From assembly GCF_030348825.1 (NCBI RefSeq), contig NZ_JAUCES010000005.1, positions 1,922,001 to 1,986,000 on the forward strand: a stretch of 64,000 nucleotides of DNA. The letters run 5' to 3'. The position numbers were made by a program, and so were the translations under genes. Source of the DNA: Fictibacillus sp. b24 (GTDB lineage: Bacteria > Bacillota > Bacilli > Bacillales > Fictibacillaceae). The number at the start of each line of letters is the position of its first letter. Position 1 is the first letter of the stretch. The notes beneath the pieces were generated by a model. That model saw only the letters and a list, made by a program, of their open reading frames with translations. It made no database searches and was not told the origin of the DNA. Shown piece by piece: positions 42,903 through 51,049 of this stretch.

Positions 42903-43571
42903 TTAAAGATTATCAATGACTTCTTTCTTTGCTTGAATGATCTTTCCGTTTAATGCTTGAGTAACCAGCTGATCTGCATCTTTATTTTTATTTCTTGCTA
43001 CCCACTCATAAACAGGTTCGACTTGAAGCTTCTTAAATAGTGTTTCGATCTTGTCTGCCCAGTTCTGGAGGTTTGTTTCATAACAAGGCCATTCACCTTT
43101 CAATTGCTCTATAACTACCTTTGAATCACCTTGAATGATTACTTCCTCATACTGTACACCAAGCTCTTCAAGTTCTTGTGCAGCGATCCACAATGCAGCA
43201 TATTCTGCTTCATTATTGGATTCAAGGTTTGTCAAACTAGCGTTTTTCTTGATGCGGTAGTTCACGCCGTTTTGAGAGTAACGAATGATAATTCCTTGTC
43301 CGCTCGCTCCCGTTTCTGCCTTATACCCTCCATCAAAATAGATCGAGATGTTCTTAGGTTCTTCGTTTTTTACCTCTGTTAGCTTCAAAAGCTCTTTCTT
43401 TGTCCAAGAAACACCCTTCGTATCGATAAAGATCAATTCAGACACTCTTCCTGTTTTTTCAAGGTCAGCTGTAATAAAGAGAGCTTCGTTCAATGACATT
43501 GGATCAGAAACAAACCGAATCTTTAATGGTGATTTAGGGTGTTTGTACATATACTCTATTGAGAAGTTCAT
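42903..43571 (-). CDS. RNase HI-domain protein with N-terminal extension (YpeP-like)
   Basis: 222 residues. An unrecognised N-terminal domain of about 85 residues precedes a complete RNase HI fold. Acidic residues are at the expected places: YFDGGYK, NNEAEYAALW, IQGDSKVV and NKDADQL. It should cleave RNA in RNA-DNA hybrids, though B. subtilis YpeP homologues have weak or unproven activity. The ATG at 43571 has AAGGAG six bases upstream. A longer open frame reaching 43727 would run into the divergent gene and is rejected. It is divergent from a second RNase HI gene, 70 bp away. Confidence 0.85.
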   Translation of the reverse strand: MNFSIEYMYKHPKSPLKIRFVSDPMSLNEALFITADLEKTGRVSELIFIDTKGVSWTKKELLKLTEVKNEEPKNISIYFDGGYKAETGASGQGIIIRYSQNGVNYRIKKNASLTNLESNNEAEYAALWIAAQELEELGVQYEEVIIQGDSKVVIEQLKGEWPCYETNLQNWADKIETLFKKLQVEPVYEWVARNKNKDADQLVTQALNGKIIQAKKEVIDNL

Positions 43572-43641
43572 AGTATTCTCCTTTTTGTTTTTTATAAAGT
43601 ACTTTATAATACGTATATATTTATATAGAGGAGAGACGCAT

Positions 43642-44049
43642 TTGATAGAGATATACATTGATGGTGCGAGTGCAGGTGATCCGGGACTTTCTGGAGCCGG
43701 CGTATATGTAAAAATCGGAAATGGCACAACTCATTCTCATCGTTTTCCAATTGGTGTTATGTCTAACCATGAAGCTGAGTATCATGCGCTTATTCATGGA
43801 TTAGAGTTATGTATTGAAAACGATTGGAGAATTGTATCCTTTCGCACAGATTCTCAAGCCGTAGAAAGAGCGATCGATAAAAGATACGCAAAAGATAAAC
43901 GTTATACTGAACTATTAGAAAAAGCGTTAAACTTATCACAACAGCTCGACCTGTTTTTCATTAAGTGGATACCATCCAAACAAAATAAGATAGCAGATGA
44001 ATTGGCAAGGCAAGCCATTCAAATGAATAGGAGCCAGCCAAATGATTAA
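43642..44049 (+). CDS. rnhA: ribonuclease HI
   Basis: 135 residues. The catalytic set is IYIDGASAGDPGLSGAG (Asp), SNHEAEYHALIHGL (Glu), RTDSQAVERA (Asp) and NKIADELARQA (Asp). It degrades RNA of RNA-DNA hybrids in the cytoplasm. The closest B. subtilis protein by type is YpdQ. Translation starts at TTG 43642, eight bases after GAGGAG; the open frame continues upstream but through the promoter region. The stop overlaps the next gene by 8 bp, so it is coupled to the EamA transporter. Confidence 0.88.
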   Translation: MIEIYIDGASAGDPGLSGAGVYVKIGNGTTHSHRFPIGVMSNHEAEYHALIHGLELCIENDWRIVSFRTDSQAVERAIDKRYAKDKRYTELLEKALNLSQQLDLFFIKWIPSKQNKIADELARQAIQMNRSQPND

Positions 44050-44971
44050 AAAACCTTGGTTTGCGGATTTCAATTTATTACTGGTTGCACTGATCTGGGG
44101 AACTACTTTTGTTATCGTGCAAAAAGCTATTGCTTTTTTAGAGCCTTATTCCTTTAATACGATACGCTTTAGTTTTGCGGCACTTATCTTGGTTCTTATT
44201 CTATTTTTGTTTAACTCGTCATCACTCATTCATTTTAAAAATAAAAATCTTTTGATAAGCGGTGTTATTCTCGGATTTTGGTTGTTCCTAGGTTATGGCC
44301 TTCAAACGGTTGGACTATTATATACCACATCATCTAAAGCTGGATTTATTACAGGCTTAAGTGTGGTTTTAGTACCGCTTTTTAGCTATATCTTGTTGAA
44401 ACACAAGCTGAATTGGCAAGTCGGAATAAGTTCGTTACTTGCTGTTGCAGGTCTCTACTTACTGACTATACACAACAGTTTAACATTAAATGTCGGCGAT
44501 GCTTATGTACTGTTATGTGCTGTTTCTTTTGCTCTTCATATTGTTTTTACCGGTAAGTTCGCTGGATCATTCAATGCCTTGTGTTTAACAGTCATACAGC
44601 TTGCAACCGTTTCTGTCTTAAGTTTTTTTACAGCTTTATTCACAGAGAATTGGCGAGAGATGTTTGCAGCAAAAATGGTGCTTCAACCCGAAGTAATCAC
44701 TGCACTAGTAATCACTGCATTGTTTGCAACAGCTTTAGCTTTCTTAGCACAAACATATTTTCAATCGTTTACTACTCCTGCAAGGGTGGCTCTCATTTTT
44801 GCTATGGAACCCGTTTTTGCAGCCATAACAGCCTTCCTCATGCTTGGTGAACGTCTTGGACCAAAAGCGTTAACGGGGTGTTTCTTTATATTGCTGGGTA
44901 TGATTCTGTCTGAAATCAAATTTAATGATTTATTTATAAAACGCAAACAAAAAGAGTGGGATCTTTCTTAA
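44042..44971 (+). CDS. EamA/DMT family transporter
   Basis: 309 residues, ten membrane helices in two EamA repeats. The N-terminal LLVALIWGTTFVIVQKAIAF and the second-repeat signature AMEPVFAAITAFLMLGERLG are both typical. Exporter of metabolites or amino acids, substrate unknown. The ATG at 44042 lies inside the end of rnhA (8-bp overlap). Its 3' end shares a terminator stem with the convergent ypcP. Confidence 0.86.
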   Translation: MIKKPWFADFNLLLVALIWGTTFVIVQKAIAFLEPYSFNTIRFSFAALILVLILFLFNSSSLIHFKNKNLLISGVILGFWLFLGYGLQTVGLLYTTSSKAGFITGLSVVLVPLFSYILLKHKLNWQVGISSLLAVAGLYLLTIHNSLTLNVGDAYVLLCAVSFALHIVFTGKFAGSFNALCLTVIQLATVSVLSFFTALFTENWREMFAAKMVLQPEVITALVITALFATALAFLAQTYFQSFTTPARVALIFAMEPVFAAITAFLMLGERLGPKALTGCFFILLGMILSEIKFNDLFIKRKQKEWDLS

Positions 44972-44985
44972 CCCACTCTTATTTG
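44950..44985. terminator. bidirectional terminator overlapping both CDS ends
   Basis: AAGAGTGGG / CCCACTCTT (44952-44980). The left arm encodes the end of the EamA protein and the right arm the end of ypcP. Confidence 0.75.
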
Positions 44986-45861
44986 TATCTCAAGTTCTTG
45001 CAAAGCGCTTCGAACGATTTGTTTGTCTAAAATATATCTGCATTCCTCTAAATCTCTGTCAATTACATCAGGCACATCCGTAAAAATCGTACATAGGTCT
45101 TTACTTAAAACAGCCATTTCTCGGCCAGCTTCAAGTTTTTTAAGGTAACGTTTATACCTCGGATCTAAATTTTCAAAGTTCTCATAAATAGATTCAACCG
45201 CTCCATATTGCTGTATGAGTGGTAATGCTGCTTTATCACCAACACCTGCTACACCTGGAATGTTATCACTCTTATCACCTAAGAGAGCCTTAACATCAAT
45301 CCATTGATTAGGTGTGATGCCGTACTCCTCTTGAAAATGATTCAGCGTATACTTCAGTTCATCGCGTTTTACCGTAATCAGCTGTGACGTTTTTTCACAT
45401 AAAAGCTGCAGCAAATCGCGGTCATTGCTGTAAATGATGCATTCTCCGTCACGTTCATTGCGCCAGCGATGAGCGAGTGTTCCAATAATGTCATCAGCTT
45501 CATATCTTGGGATCGTAACTTGAGTGATTCCAATGTCATCAAAAAGCTGGACGAGTGTCTCATATTGCTGAATAAGAGGGTCAGGCAATTCGTTCCTTGT
45601 TCCTTTGTAATCTGCAAATTTCTCTCTTCTGAGCGTTTCGTCACGTTTAACATCCCACGCAACAACGATATGTGATGGTTCATGTTCACGAACAAGCATA
45701 AGCAGTTTTTGTATCGTTACGCGAATCGCATTAATAAATTGCCCTTTAGAGTTCCGTGGCAGGTCATGCATTTCTTTTCCATATGCTGTAGCAAAATAAC
45801 ATCTGCTTAACAAATTAAATCCATCTATCAAAAGCAGTACTTCTTTCTTCTCCATGTCCAT
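44968..45861 (-). CDS. ypcP: 5'-3' exonuclease (YpcP)
   Basis: 297 residues, a stand-alone homologue of the DNA polymerase I 5'-nuclease domain. Metal-binding acids are seen in LLLIDGFNLLSRCYF, VVAWDV, YEADDIIGTLAHRW, YSNDRDLLQL and LLGDKSDNIPGVAGVGDKAA (helix-hairpin-helix). It removes RNA primers or flaps; in B. subtilis it acts beside RNase HIII and Pol I. The neighbouring RNase HI genes fit a primer/R-loop theme. The ATG is 11 bases after GGGGG, with a second ATG two codons later. Confidence 0.92.
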   Translation of the reverse strand: MDMEKKEVLLLIDGFNLLSRCYFATAYGKEMHDLPRNSKGQFINAIRVTIQKLLMLVREHEPSHIVVAWDVKRDETLRREKFADYKGTRNELPDPLIQQYETLVQLFDDIGITQVTIPRYEADDIIGTLAHRWRNERDGECIIYSNDRDLLQLLCEKTSQLITVKRDELKYTLNHFQEEYGITPNQWIDVKALLGDKSDNIPGVAGVGDKAALPLIQQYGAVESIYENFENLDPRYKRYLKKLEAGREMAVLSKDLCTIFTDVPDVIDRDLEECRYILDKQIVRSALQELEIQIRVG

Positions 45862-45892
45862 GTTCTTTAAATCCCCCGCTAATTATATGTTA

Positions 45893-46123
45893 TTTAAAAA
45901 AGCGCATTTTACATGTGATGTAAAATACGCTTGTTGTCGTTTAAGTAAAGTCCGCTCTGCCGTGACTTTATATGCCTTTGGAACCTGATCTCTCAGGTGG
46001 GTATCCGCAGCTGCCGTTACAGCCTTCCAAGTCGAATGCAAGGCATGACTGTCTGACAGATCATATTGGATTCCCGTCATTAGCACATAGGTTAAAGACA
46101 TGGAAAAGTCACTAACATCGCAG
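45893..46123 (-). ncRNA. structured small RNA, 6S-like architecture
   Basis: The transcript would start near 46123 from a good promoter and end at a strong terminator (stem GCGTATTTTACAT/ATGTAAAATGCGC, 45902-45930, then TTTTTT). Within it, CTGC and GTGACTTT near the 5' end pair with AAAGTCAC and GCAG near the 3' side, and TATGTGCT pairs with GGCATATA. GGGAATCC pairs with GGATACCC further in. A small hairpin CACCTGA-GAGA-TCAGGT sits on the 3' side of a central bubble. That layout recalls 6S RNA. An alternative 72-codon frame (to 45883) has no ribosome site. Confidence 0.55.
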
Positions 46124-46129
46124 ATTTTT

Positions 46130-46158
46130 ATTATACTACCTGATTGTTAAGAAGTAAA
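46130..46158 (-). promoter_or_regulatory. sigma-A promoter of the small RNA
   Basis: Minus strand TTTACT (46153-46158), exactly 17 bp, then perfect TATAAT (46130-46135). It lies just past the stop codon of the 46-residue gene. Confidence 0.75.
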
Positions 46159-46159
46159 A

Positions 46160-46300
46160 TCATTTTGTTTTTTTGCCGTGGTGCATCTTTTCTACTTCCA
46201 TCTCAGCGTAAGATGCAAATTCAGTTTGATTTTCAGTTCCATTTTCTTTTACATTGTTGTTGCGCTGTGCATTTGCGTTGCCTTTTTTCTGTTTGCCCAT
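46160..46300 (-). CDS. 46-residue hydrophilic protein, possible spore protein
   Basis: A short reading frame encodes MGKQKKGNANAQRNNNVKEN, then GTENQTEFASYAEMEVEKMH and HGKKTK. It is rich in Asn, Gln, Lys and Glu. AGGAGGG stands seven bases before the ATG, strong evidence that it is translated. Composition and the QTEFAS segment recall minor or gamma-type small acid-soluble spore proteins, but the match is partial and I would not assign it. It lies between the small-RNA promoter and the divergent zinc-ribbon gene. Confidence 0.6.
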   Translation of the reverse strand: MGKQKKGNANAQRNNNVKENGTENQTEFASYAEMEVEKMHHGKKTK

Positions 46301-46404
46301 GTTTTATCCCTCCTTGTTCTTACTATGGCTTTTTCACTTGAAAATAAAACTTACATAATTCTTCCTAGGTTGGTTAACTTAAGACTAAAAAGGAGGTCAA
46401 AACA

Positions 46405-46656
46405 ATGGCAAATCCTTATTTATGTCCAAATTGCAAAACCAATCGTACCCGTTTTAATGTTATTGAACAAAATCCGGTTTCGGTAAAACTGGACCCTTCA
46501 ACAGGTGACGTTGTTCAGCAGTATGAAGATGGACAATTAGATATGTTCCACCTGCCATATCGAGGATCAGAAAGATTGATTCAATGCGGTGCATGCGGAA
46601 TTGTTGGAGAAGAAGAAATGTATATCAAGCGTGCTCAGAGCAATCCTAGAGCATAA
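46405..46656 (+). CDS. small zinc-ribbon-like protein
   Basis: 83 residues with two Cys pairs, LCPNCKTNRT near the N-terminus and IQCGACGIVGEEEM near residue 65. This arrangement suits a zinc ribbon with an inserted strand region (VKLDPSTGDVVQQYEDGQLD). There are no membrane or catalytic motifs. It could bind nucleic acid or another protein; I do not recognise a named family. The ATG has GGAGG upstream at about eight bases and a terminator follows directly. Confidence 0.72.
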   Translation: MANPYLCPNCKTNRTRFNVIEQNPVSVKLDPSTGDVVQQYEDGQLDMFHLPYRGSERLIQCGACGIVGEEEMYIKRAQSNPRA

Positions 46657-46660
46657 GAAA

Positions 46661-46686
46661 AGACTGCCAGTCCGGCAGTCTATTTT
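46661..46686. terminator. bidirectional terminator
   Basis: AGACTGCC-AGTCC-GGCAGTCT (46661-46681) then ATTTTTG. It overlaps the stop codon of the convergent gene. Confidence 0.82.
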
Positions 46687-48116
46687 TGATTTTTTGGAGC
46701 AGGAAGTTTTAATGGTACAACCACCTGTTTTTGCAAAGGTTCTATATGAGAGAGATTTGAAAAAGTAATTGTAAGATTTTCTTTTGGAAGACCATCATGA
46801 AAAACGATTAAAAATGAAGGTTTATCATCTTCATAATAATTCATGATATCGAAATTTTTAAGCTCCATTCCTTTATTGTCTTTTACAGATACTAAGTTAC
46901 GAACATGCCGTTCATCCCCAGGTTCGTCTCCAAAATGATAATACGGCTGAGGGTATAGATAATGATCTTCAATGCCTTCTTGATTATCATCGAGCGTAAA
47001 TTTAATTCCAACTACTTTATTTTCCTGTTCCATTGATAACCCTCTGTACACAATGTTTAACGAATTCTCATTTGCGATTATTTCATTTTTTTCTATATCT
47101 TTTGTTGGGTTAAGTAAAAACTTGTTTATGTCAGAACTTGAAACCGAAAAGGTATAGCTATCCCGTTTTCTTTGAACGAAATGCGTCAGCACCAGCTCTA
47201 AAGAATCAGCCTTTTCTTGGGTTACTAACTCGTTTTCAACAGCGTACATTTGTAAAAAATAGCCACTCAAATGATCACCGCTTATTTCAAAATCAACGGG
47301 ATAGTCTATATCATTTTTTTTAACTTTCCCAGCAAGTGATACAAGATCTTTATCTATATGAGTAGACAAGGAAATTCTAGAGCCAATTTGAAAGAATTCA
47401 AGATCCTTTAATTGCAATGGCACTTGCTTAGGAATATTTAATGTTTGATTTAAATTTACTGAAGCAATGGTTTCAGGTTTTAAAAGGTTATTTGGCGGAT
47501 TCACCTTAAAAGCAATCGGTTTGAGCTTTGTAAAGTTTTTCTTTGAGCTTAATGAAAGATCTGATAGTTCATAACGTTCACTGCTCGAAACCTCATCCCA
47601 ATCTTCTTGATTCTGCAGGCTATCAAATAAAGGATGGATCATGATCGAGCGATACAATTTATGTTTATAAACCCATCCGTTATTAGAAGTCTCGCCAGGA
47701 AAAAGGTCTACTGGAAGATCGAAATCCTTCCCTTTTTTTGAAGTTAATTTAATCCTTTCTACTGAAAGCCTTGGAACCTCAAATTCATCTTTATCTCGTT
47801 CTAAAAGATCTACACTATACAAGATATACATCTGGTGCCCATGACTCCATGTATTCTCGATATGAAACTTTCTCTGCTCATTAGGGATTGGAAGCGATAT
47901 TTGGCTTTTCTTTAAAAGATTGAAGTGGTCAACAAATCGCAATTCCTTATATTTTATTTTTTCCATGTCCATCAATTCATTCCAGTCAGAAACCATGTGG
48001 AAATTTTCGTTATTTACTTTCCATGCAGGTTCTGCACTCTTTTCGAATTGTGTATATAGAACGAACCCGATTAATAAAACAGCTCCAATGATGATTTTCT
48101 TCCACTTGTGGTTCAA
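46680..48116 (-). CDS. membrane-anchored protein of unknown family, paralogue A
   Basis: 478 residues. A basic N-terminus and one membrane helix (KKIIIGAVLLIGFVLYTQFE) suggest an extracytoplasmic body anchored to the membrane. The rest is beta-rich without a family that I recognise. It aligns over its whole length with the next gene: FEKSAEPAW, LYSVDLLERDKDEFEVPRLS and GWVYKHKLYRSIMI all have close counterparts there. Translation starts at TTG 48116, nine bases after AAGGGG. It lies 30 bp downstream of paralogue B, so one transcript is likely. Confidence 0.7.
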   Translation of the reverse strand: MNHKWKKIIIGAVLLIGFVLYTQFEKSAEPAWKVNNENFHMVSDWNELMDMEKIKYKELRFVDHFNLLKKSQISLPIPNEQRKFHIENTWSHGHQMYILYSVDLLERDKDEFEVPRLSVERIKLTSKKGKDFDLPVDLFPGETSNNGWVYKHKLYRSIMIHPLFDSLQNQEDWDEVSSSERYELSDLSLSSKKNFTKLKPIAFKVNPPNNLLKPETIASVNLNQTLNIPKQVPLQLKDLEFFQIGSRISLSTHIDKDLVSLAGKVKKNDIDYPVDFEISGDHLSGYFLQMYAVENELVTQEKADSLELVLTHFVQRKRDSYTFSVSSSDINKFLLNPTKDIEKNEIIANENSLNIVYRGLSMEQENKVVGIKFTLDDNQEGIEDHYLYPQPYYHFGDEPGDERHVRNLVSVKDNKGMELKNFDIMNYYEDDKPSFLIVFHDGLPKENLTITFSNLSHIEPLQKQVVVPLKLPAPKNQK

Positions 48117-48146
48117 ACGAAATTTCCCCTTTGGATATAAATTGCT

Positions 48147-49601
48147 TTACTTGCTTTTTTTGATGGGATTCTTATATTTTATTTTGACTGGTTTTGAGAG
48201 CGGCTTCTCATAAGTAAGATTAGATAATGTTAACGTTAGATCTTGCTGCGGAATCATAATTGGGTTCCACTCCCCATTTTTGATATCCTCTTCGTGCAAA
48301 AACGTTATATAATACGTTCTTTTGTCTTCTGTATCTGAGCGATGAATGTCAAAGTTTATTATTTTCGCTTTCATTTCATCTTCTATGGAGATCAAATTGT
48401 TTTTAAATTGGCGAACATATTCTTCCGGTACTTTATCTCCATTATAATAACGTTCAGGGATAAATCCTCGATCATCAGGTGAATTATTGAAAGTAGTCGT
48501 TACACTGAACATAATTCTAGGTATGCCATCCAACAAGGTTAATCCTTCATATATAACCTTCGTTTCATTCAAATTCGCAATTACTTCATTCTTCACAACA
48601 GGTTGATCTTTGTTTTTAAGAAAAGTTTGAATGTCTTCTTTAGGAATTTTCCATGAAAAAGAGCGGTTATCTTTATGTACCGATGAATTGAATGTAATGG
48701 ATTTTTCATTTTTTACAGACTCCAAAAACGGCATCTCATATAAAGGCATGTAAAACCCTGTACTAGGTGTCCCTATAATGCCTAATGTTTGAGTTTGTGG
48801 AGAATTGTCTGATGCAACTGAAAATCCTATTAAGTCATCAGCATTCTTTGGAATCTCTAATGAAAGCCGTTGTTCGTACAACAAAGCATCAATTGATTTA
48901 ATCTTTACGTATTGATTGTCATAAGGAATGGTCTGATTAATAGCTTCAGATTTTAATACTTTCGTATAAGGATTGTCGGAGGTTACCTTTAATGAAATAT
49001 CATTTATTGCTTTTGATCCGGCATTTTTATAGGAAATGGCAAGATCCTTAAGTTGTATCGTGTTCGTTTGTCCTAAAATCGACCAGTCGATTTCCTCGTC
49101 TTCTATTGGTCCGGGAATAAGCATCATTGAGCGATAAAGTCTGTGTTTGTATACAAATCCTTCGTCTCTTGAACCTGGACTTCCCATATTCTCCCCTGCT
49201 CTGAGGACGATTTCTTTGCCTTCCTTCGTTTTAAACAACATATTTTTTACAGATAGACGGGGTACATCATATTCGTCTTTATCCCTCTCTTTTACGTCTA
49301 CACTGTATAAGAAATACAAACGGCCTTCCAAGTTCCAAATCTTATCAATTGTTAATGTTCGATAAGCTTCTTCTAATGCCACTGTTTTATTGGCGTCTTT
49401 AAGAAATCCATATTGATCAACCATTTCAAGTTCTTCAAACTTTGTATATTCTCTTTTCATTCCTTCATGTAATGATTTGACCACTGTAAACTGTTCTGCA
49501 TTAACAGACCAAGCAGGCTCTGCAGTTTTTTCGTATTGTGTATAGATGGCAAAACCGCCGATCAGCGCTGTACCGATCAACACTTTTTTTAATGTCTGCA
49601 A
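48147..49601 (-). CDS. membrane-anchored protein of unknown family, paralogue B
   Basis: About 484 residues with an N-terminal anchor (KKVLIGTALIGGFAIYTQYE). The conserved blocks are YEKTAEPAW, LYSVDVKERDKDEYDVPRLS and GFVYKHRLYRSMML. The last block of both paralogues ends with an LTLxLSNLxYEKPLxKPV-type strand. Function unknown; a role at the cell envelope or in sporulation signalling is possible but not shown. A TTG at 49610 directly touches AAAGGAG. The in-frame TTG at 49601 has nine-base spacing and is preferred. It is the first gene of a two-gene unit. Confidence 0.7.
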   Translation of the reverse strand: MQTLKKVLIGTALIGGFAIYTQYEKTAEPAWSVNAEQFTVVKSLHEGMKREYTKFEELEMVDQYGFLKDANKTVALEEAYRTLTIDKIWNLEGRLYFLYSVDVKERDKDEYDVPRLSVKNMLFKTKEGKEIVLRAGENMGSPGSRDEGFVYKHRLYRSMMLIPGPIEDEEIDWSILGQTNTIQLKDLAISYKNAGSKAINDISLKVTSDNPYTKVLKSEAINQTIPYDNQYVKIKSIDALLYEQRLSLEIPKNADDLIGFSVASDNSPQTQTLGIIGTPSTGFYMPLYEMPFLESVKNEKSITFNSSVHKDNRSFSWKIPKEDIQTFLKNKDQPVVKNEVIANLNETKVIYEGLTLLDGIPRIMFSVTTTFNNSPDDRGFIPERYYNGDKVPEEYVRQFKNNLISIEDEMKAKIINFDIHRSDTEDKRTYYITFLHEEDIKNGEWNPIMIPQQDLTLTLSNLTYEKPLSKPVKIKYKNPIKKSK

Positions 49602-49705
49602 ATATGACAACTCCTTTAACCCTGTACTCCCATATTAGCATAATATTTTGAATTTTTATTAAAAATATCCAGTTATTAGGTAGATAGTAAGTTCTATTCA
49701 ATTGA

Positions 49706-49736
49706 ATTCAAAAACCTCGCCTATAAGACGAGGTTT
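49706..49736 (-). terminator. terminator of the lysine-degradation operon
   Basis: AAACCTCG/CGAGGTTT (49712-49736) is followed by TTTTGAATTC on the minus strand, just past the gabT-like stop. Confidence 0.8.
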
Positions 49737-49741
49737 CAGGA

Positions 49742-51049
49742 TTAAGTGGAGACTGCTTCACTTATTTTATTGAGTTGCTGCTCCATGATCTTTAATCCTT
49801 GAAGAAGCTGTTCATTTGTTATAACTAGCGGGGATAGGATCCGTATAACGTTGCTGTATAGACCAGCACCCATTATAGCAACCCCATTTTGGTTACAAAG
49901 TGCAATAATTTTCTTTGCACGGTCTGAATCAGGTGTCTTTGATTTTTTGTCTTTTACAATTTCAAGTGCACACATTGCGCCTATTCCACGAACATCACCG
50001 ATAAAATCATATTGAGACTTCCATCTGGTAAACGTTTGGAGAATGGTTTCACCAATCTCATTTGCTCGTGTTAATAAATTTTCTTCCTCTATCATAGTTA
50101 TTACTTCTAACGCTGCCACACAGCCAAGCGGGCTGCCTCCATACGTGCCACCTATCTCTCCCGGGGCTGGTGCATCCATAATCTCAGCCCTGCCTGTAAC
50201 AGCTGAAATCGGAAGACCCGCGGCAATTGATTTTGACATGGTCATTAAATCTGGCACAACATCAAAATGTTCCATGGCAAACATTTTTCCAGTTCGGCCA
50301 AATCCTGTTTGAATCTCGTCTGCAATCAATAAAATATTATATTTATCACAAATTTGACGAAGGCCTTTTACAAAAGTTTTGGAGGGAATAACAAAACCAC
50401 CCTCCCCTTGGACAGGTTCAAAAATAATGGCTGCAATTTCCTCTGGTGGTACTTCTCCTAAGAAGAAGTCTTCAAATTTTTCTAAGATGGCGGCGTCTGT
50501 TTCTTCTGTATTTCGATCATCTCTGTAATAGTAAGGGTATGGCATCTTATATGTTTCTGGTGCGAATGGGCCGAACTCAAATTTATAAGGTTTTACCTTG
50601 CTTGTTAATGACATGGCAAGAAGTGTTCTTCCATGAAATCCACGCTCGAAGGAGATGATTGCTTTTCTGCCTGTATATTTTCTTGCAATTTTTACTGCGT
50701 TTTCTACAGCTTCAGCACCGCTGTTTAAAAAGAATGTTTTCTTATGGTGGTCCCCTGGTGTAATTTCGTTTAATTTTTCAGCAAGCTGCACATACGGTTC
50801 ATACATCATTACGTGAAAACATGGATGAATGTATTTTTCTATTTGATTCTTTAATGCTTCAACAACTCTCGGCGGACAATGGCCAACATTTAAGGTTCCG
50901 ATTGCACCAGCAAAATCAATATACTCTTTTCCGTCAACATCTGTCATCGTGCTTCCACTTGCGTGATCTACAAAGTTCAAAACGGTATTAAACGGTCCTC
51001 TTGGTACGTTTAATTCTTTTCGTCTTAATAACTCCTCTGATTTCTTCAT
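49742..51049 (-). CDS. gabT: class III aminotransferase, 4-aminobutyrate type
   Basis: 435 residues. PLP-binding features include LNSGAEAVENAVKIARKYTG, FERGFHGRTLLAMSLTSKVK, the IIFEPVQGEGGF block and LIADEIQTGFGRTGKMFAME. The Schiff-base lysine is in LMTMSKSIAAGLPISAV (about residue 270). This type transfers the omega-amino group of GABA or similar amino acids to 2-oxoglutarate. At the end of the kamA operon it may act on an amino acid produced from beta-lysine. The ATG at 51049 has GGAGG nine bases upstream and overlaps the yodQ stop. Confidence 0.88.
   Translation of the reverse strand: MKKSEELLRRKELNVPRGPFNTVLNFVDHASGSTMTDVDGKEYIDFAGAIGTLNVGHCPPRVVEALKNQIEKYIHPCFHVMMYEPYVQLAEKLNEITPGDHHKKTFFLNSGAEAVENAVKIARKYTGRKAIISFERGFHGRTLLAMSLTSKVKPYKFEFGPFAPETYKMPYPYYYRDDRNTEETDAAILEKFEDFFLGEVPPEEIAAIIFEPVQGEGGFVIPSKTFVKGLRQICDKYNILLIADEIQTGFGRTGKMFAMEHFDVVPDLMTMSKSIAAGLPISAVTGRAEIMDAPAPGEIGGTYGGSPLGCVAALEVITMIEEENLLTRANEIGETILQTFTRWKSQYDFIGDVRGIGAMCALEIVKDKKSKTPDSDRAKKIIALCNQNGVAIMGAGLYSNVIRILSPLVITNEQLLQGLKIMEQQLNKISEAVST

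Noticed and set aside
45883-46101. 72-codon minus-strand frame beside ypcP
   Set aside because: No Shine-Dalgarno, ends inside an intrinsic terminator, and the bases pair as a long folded RNA; better explained as a non-coding RNA.
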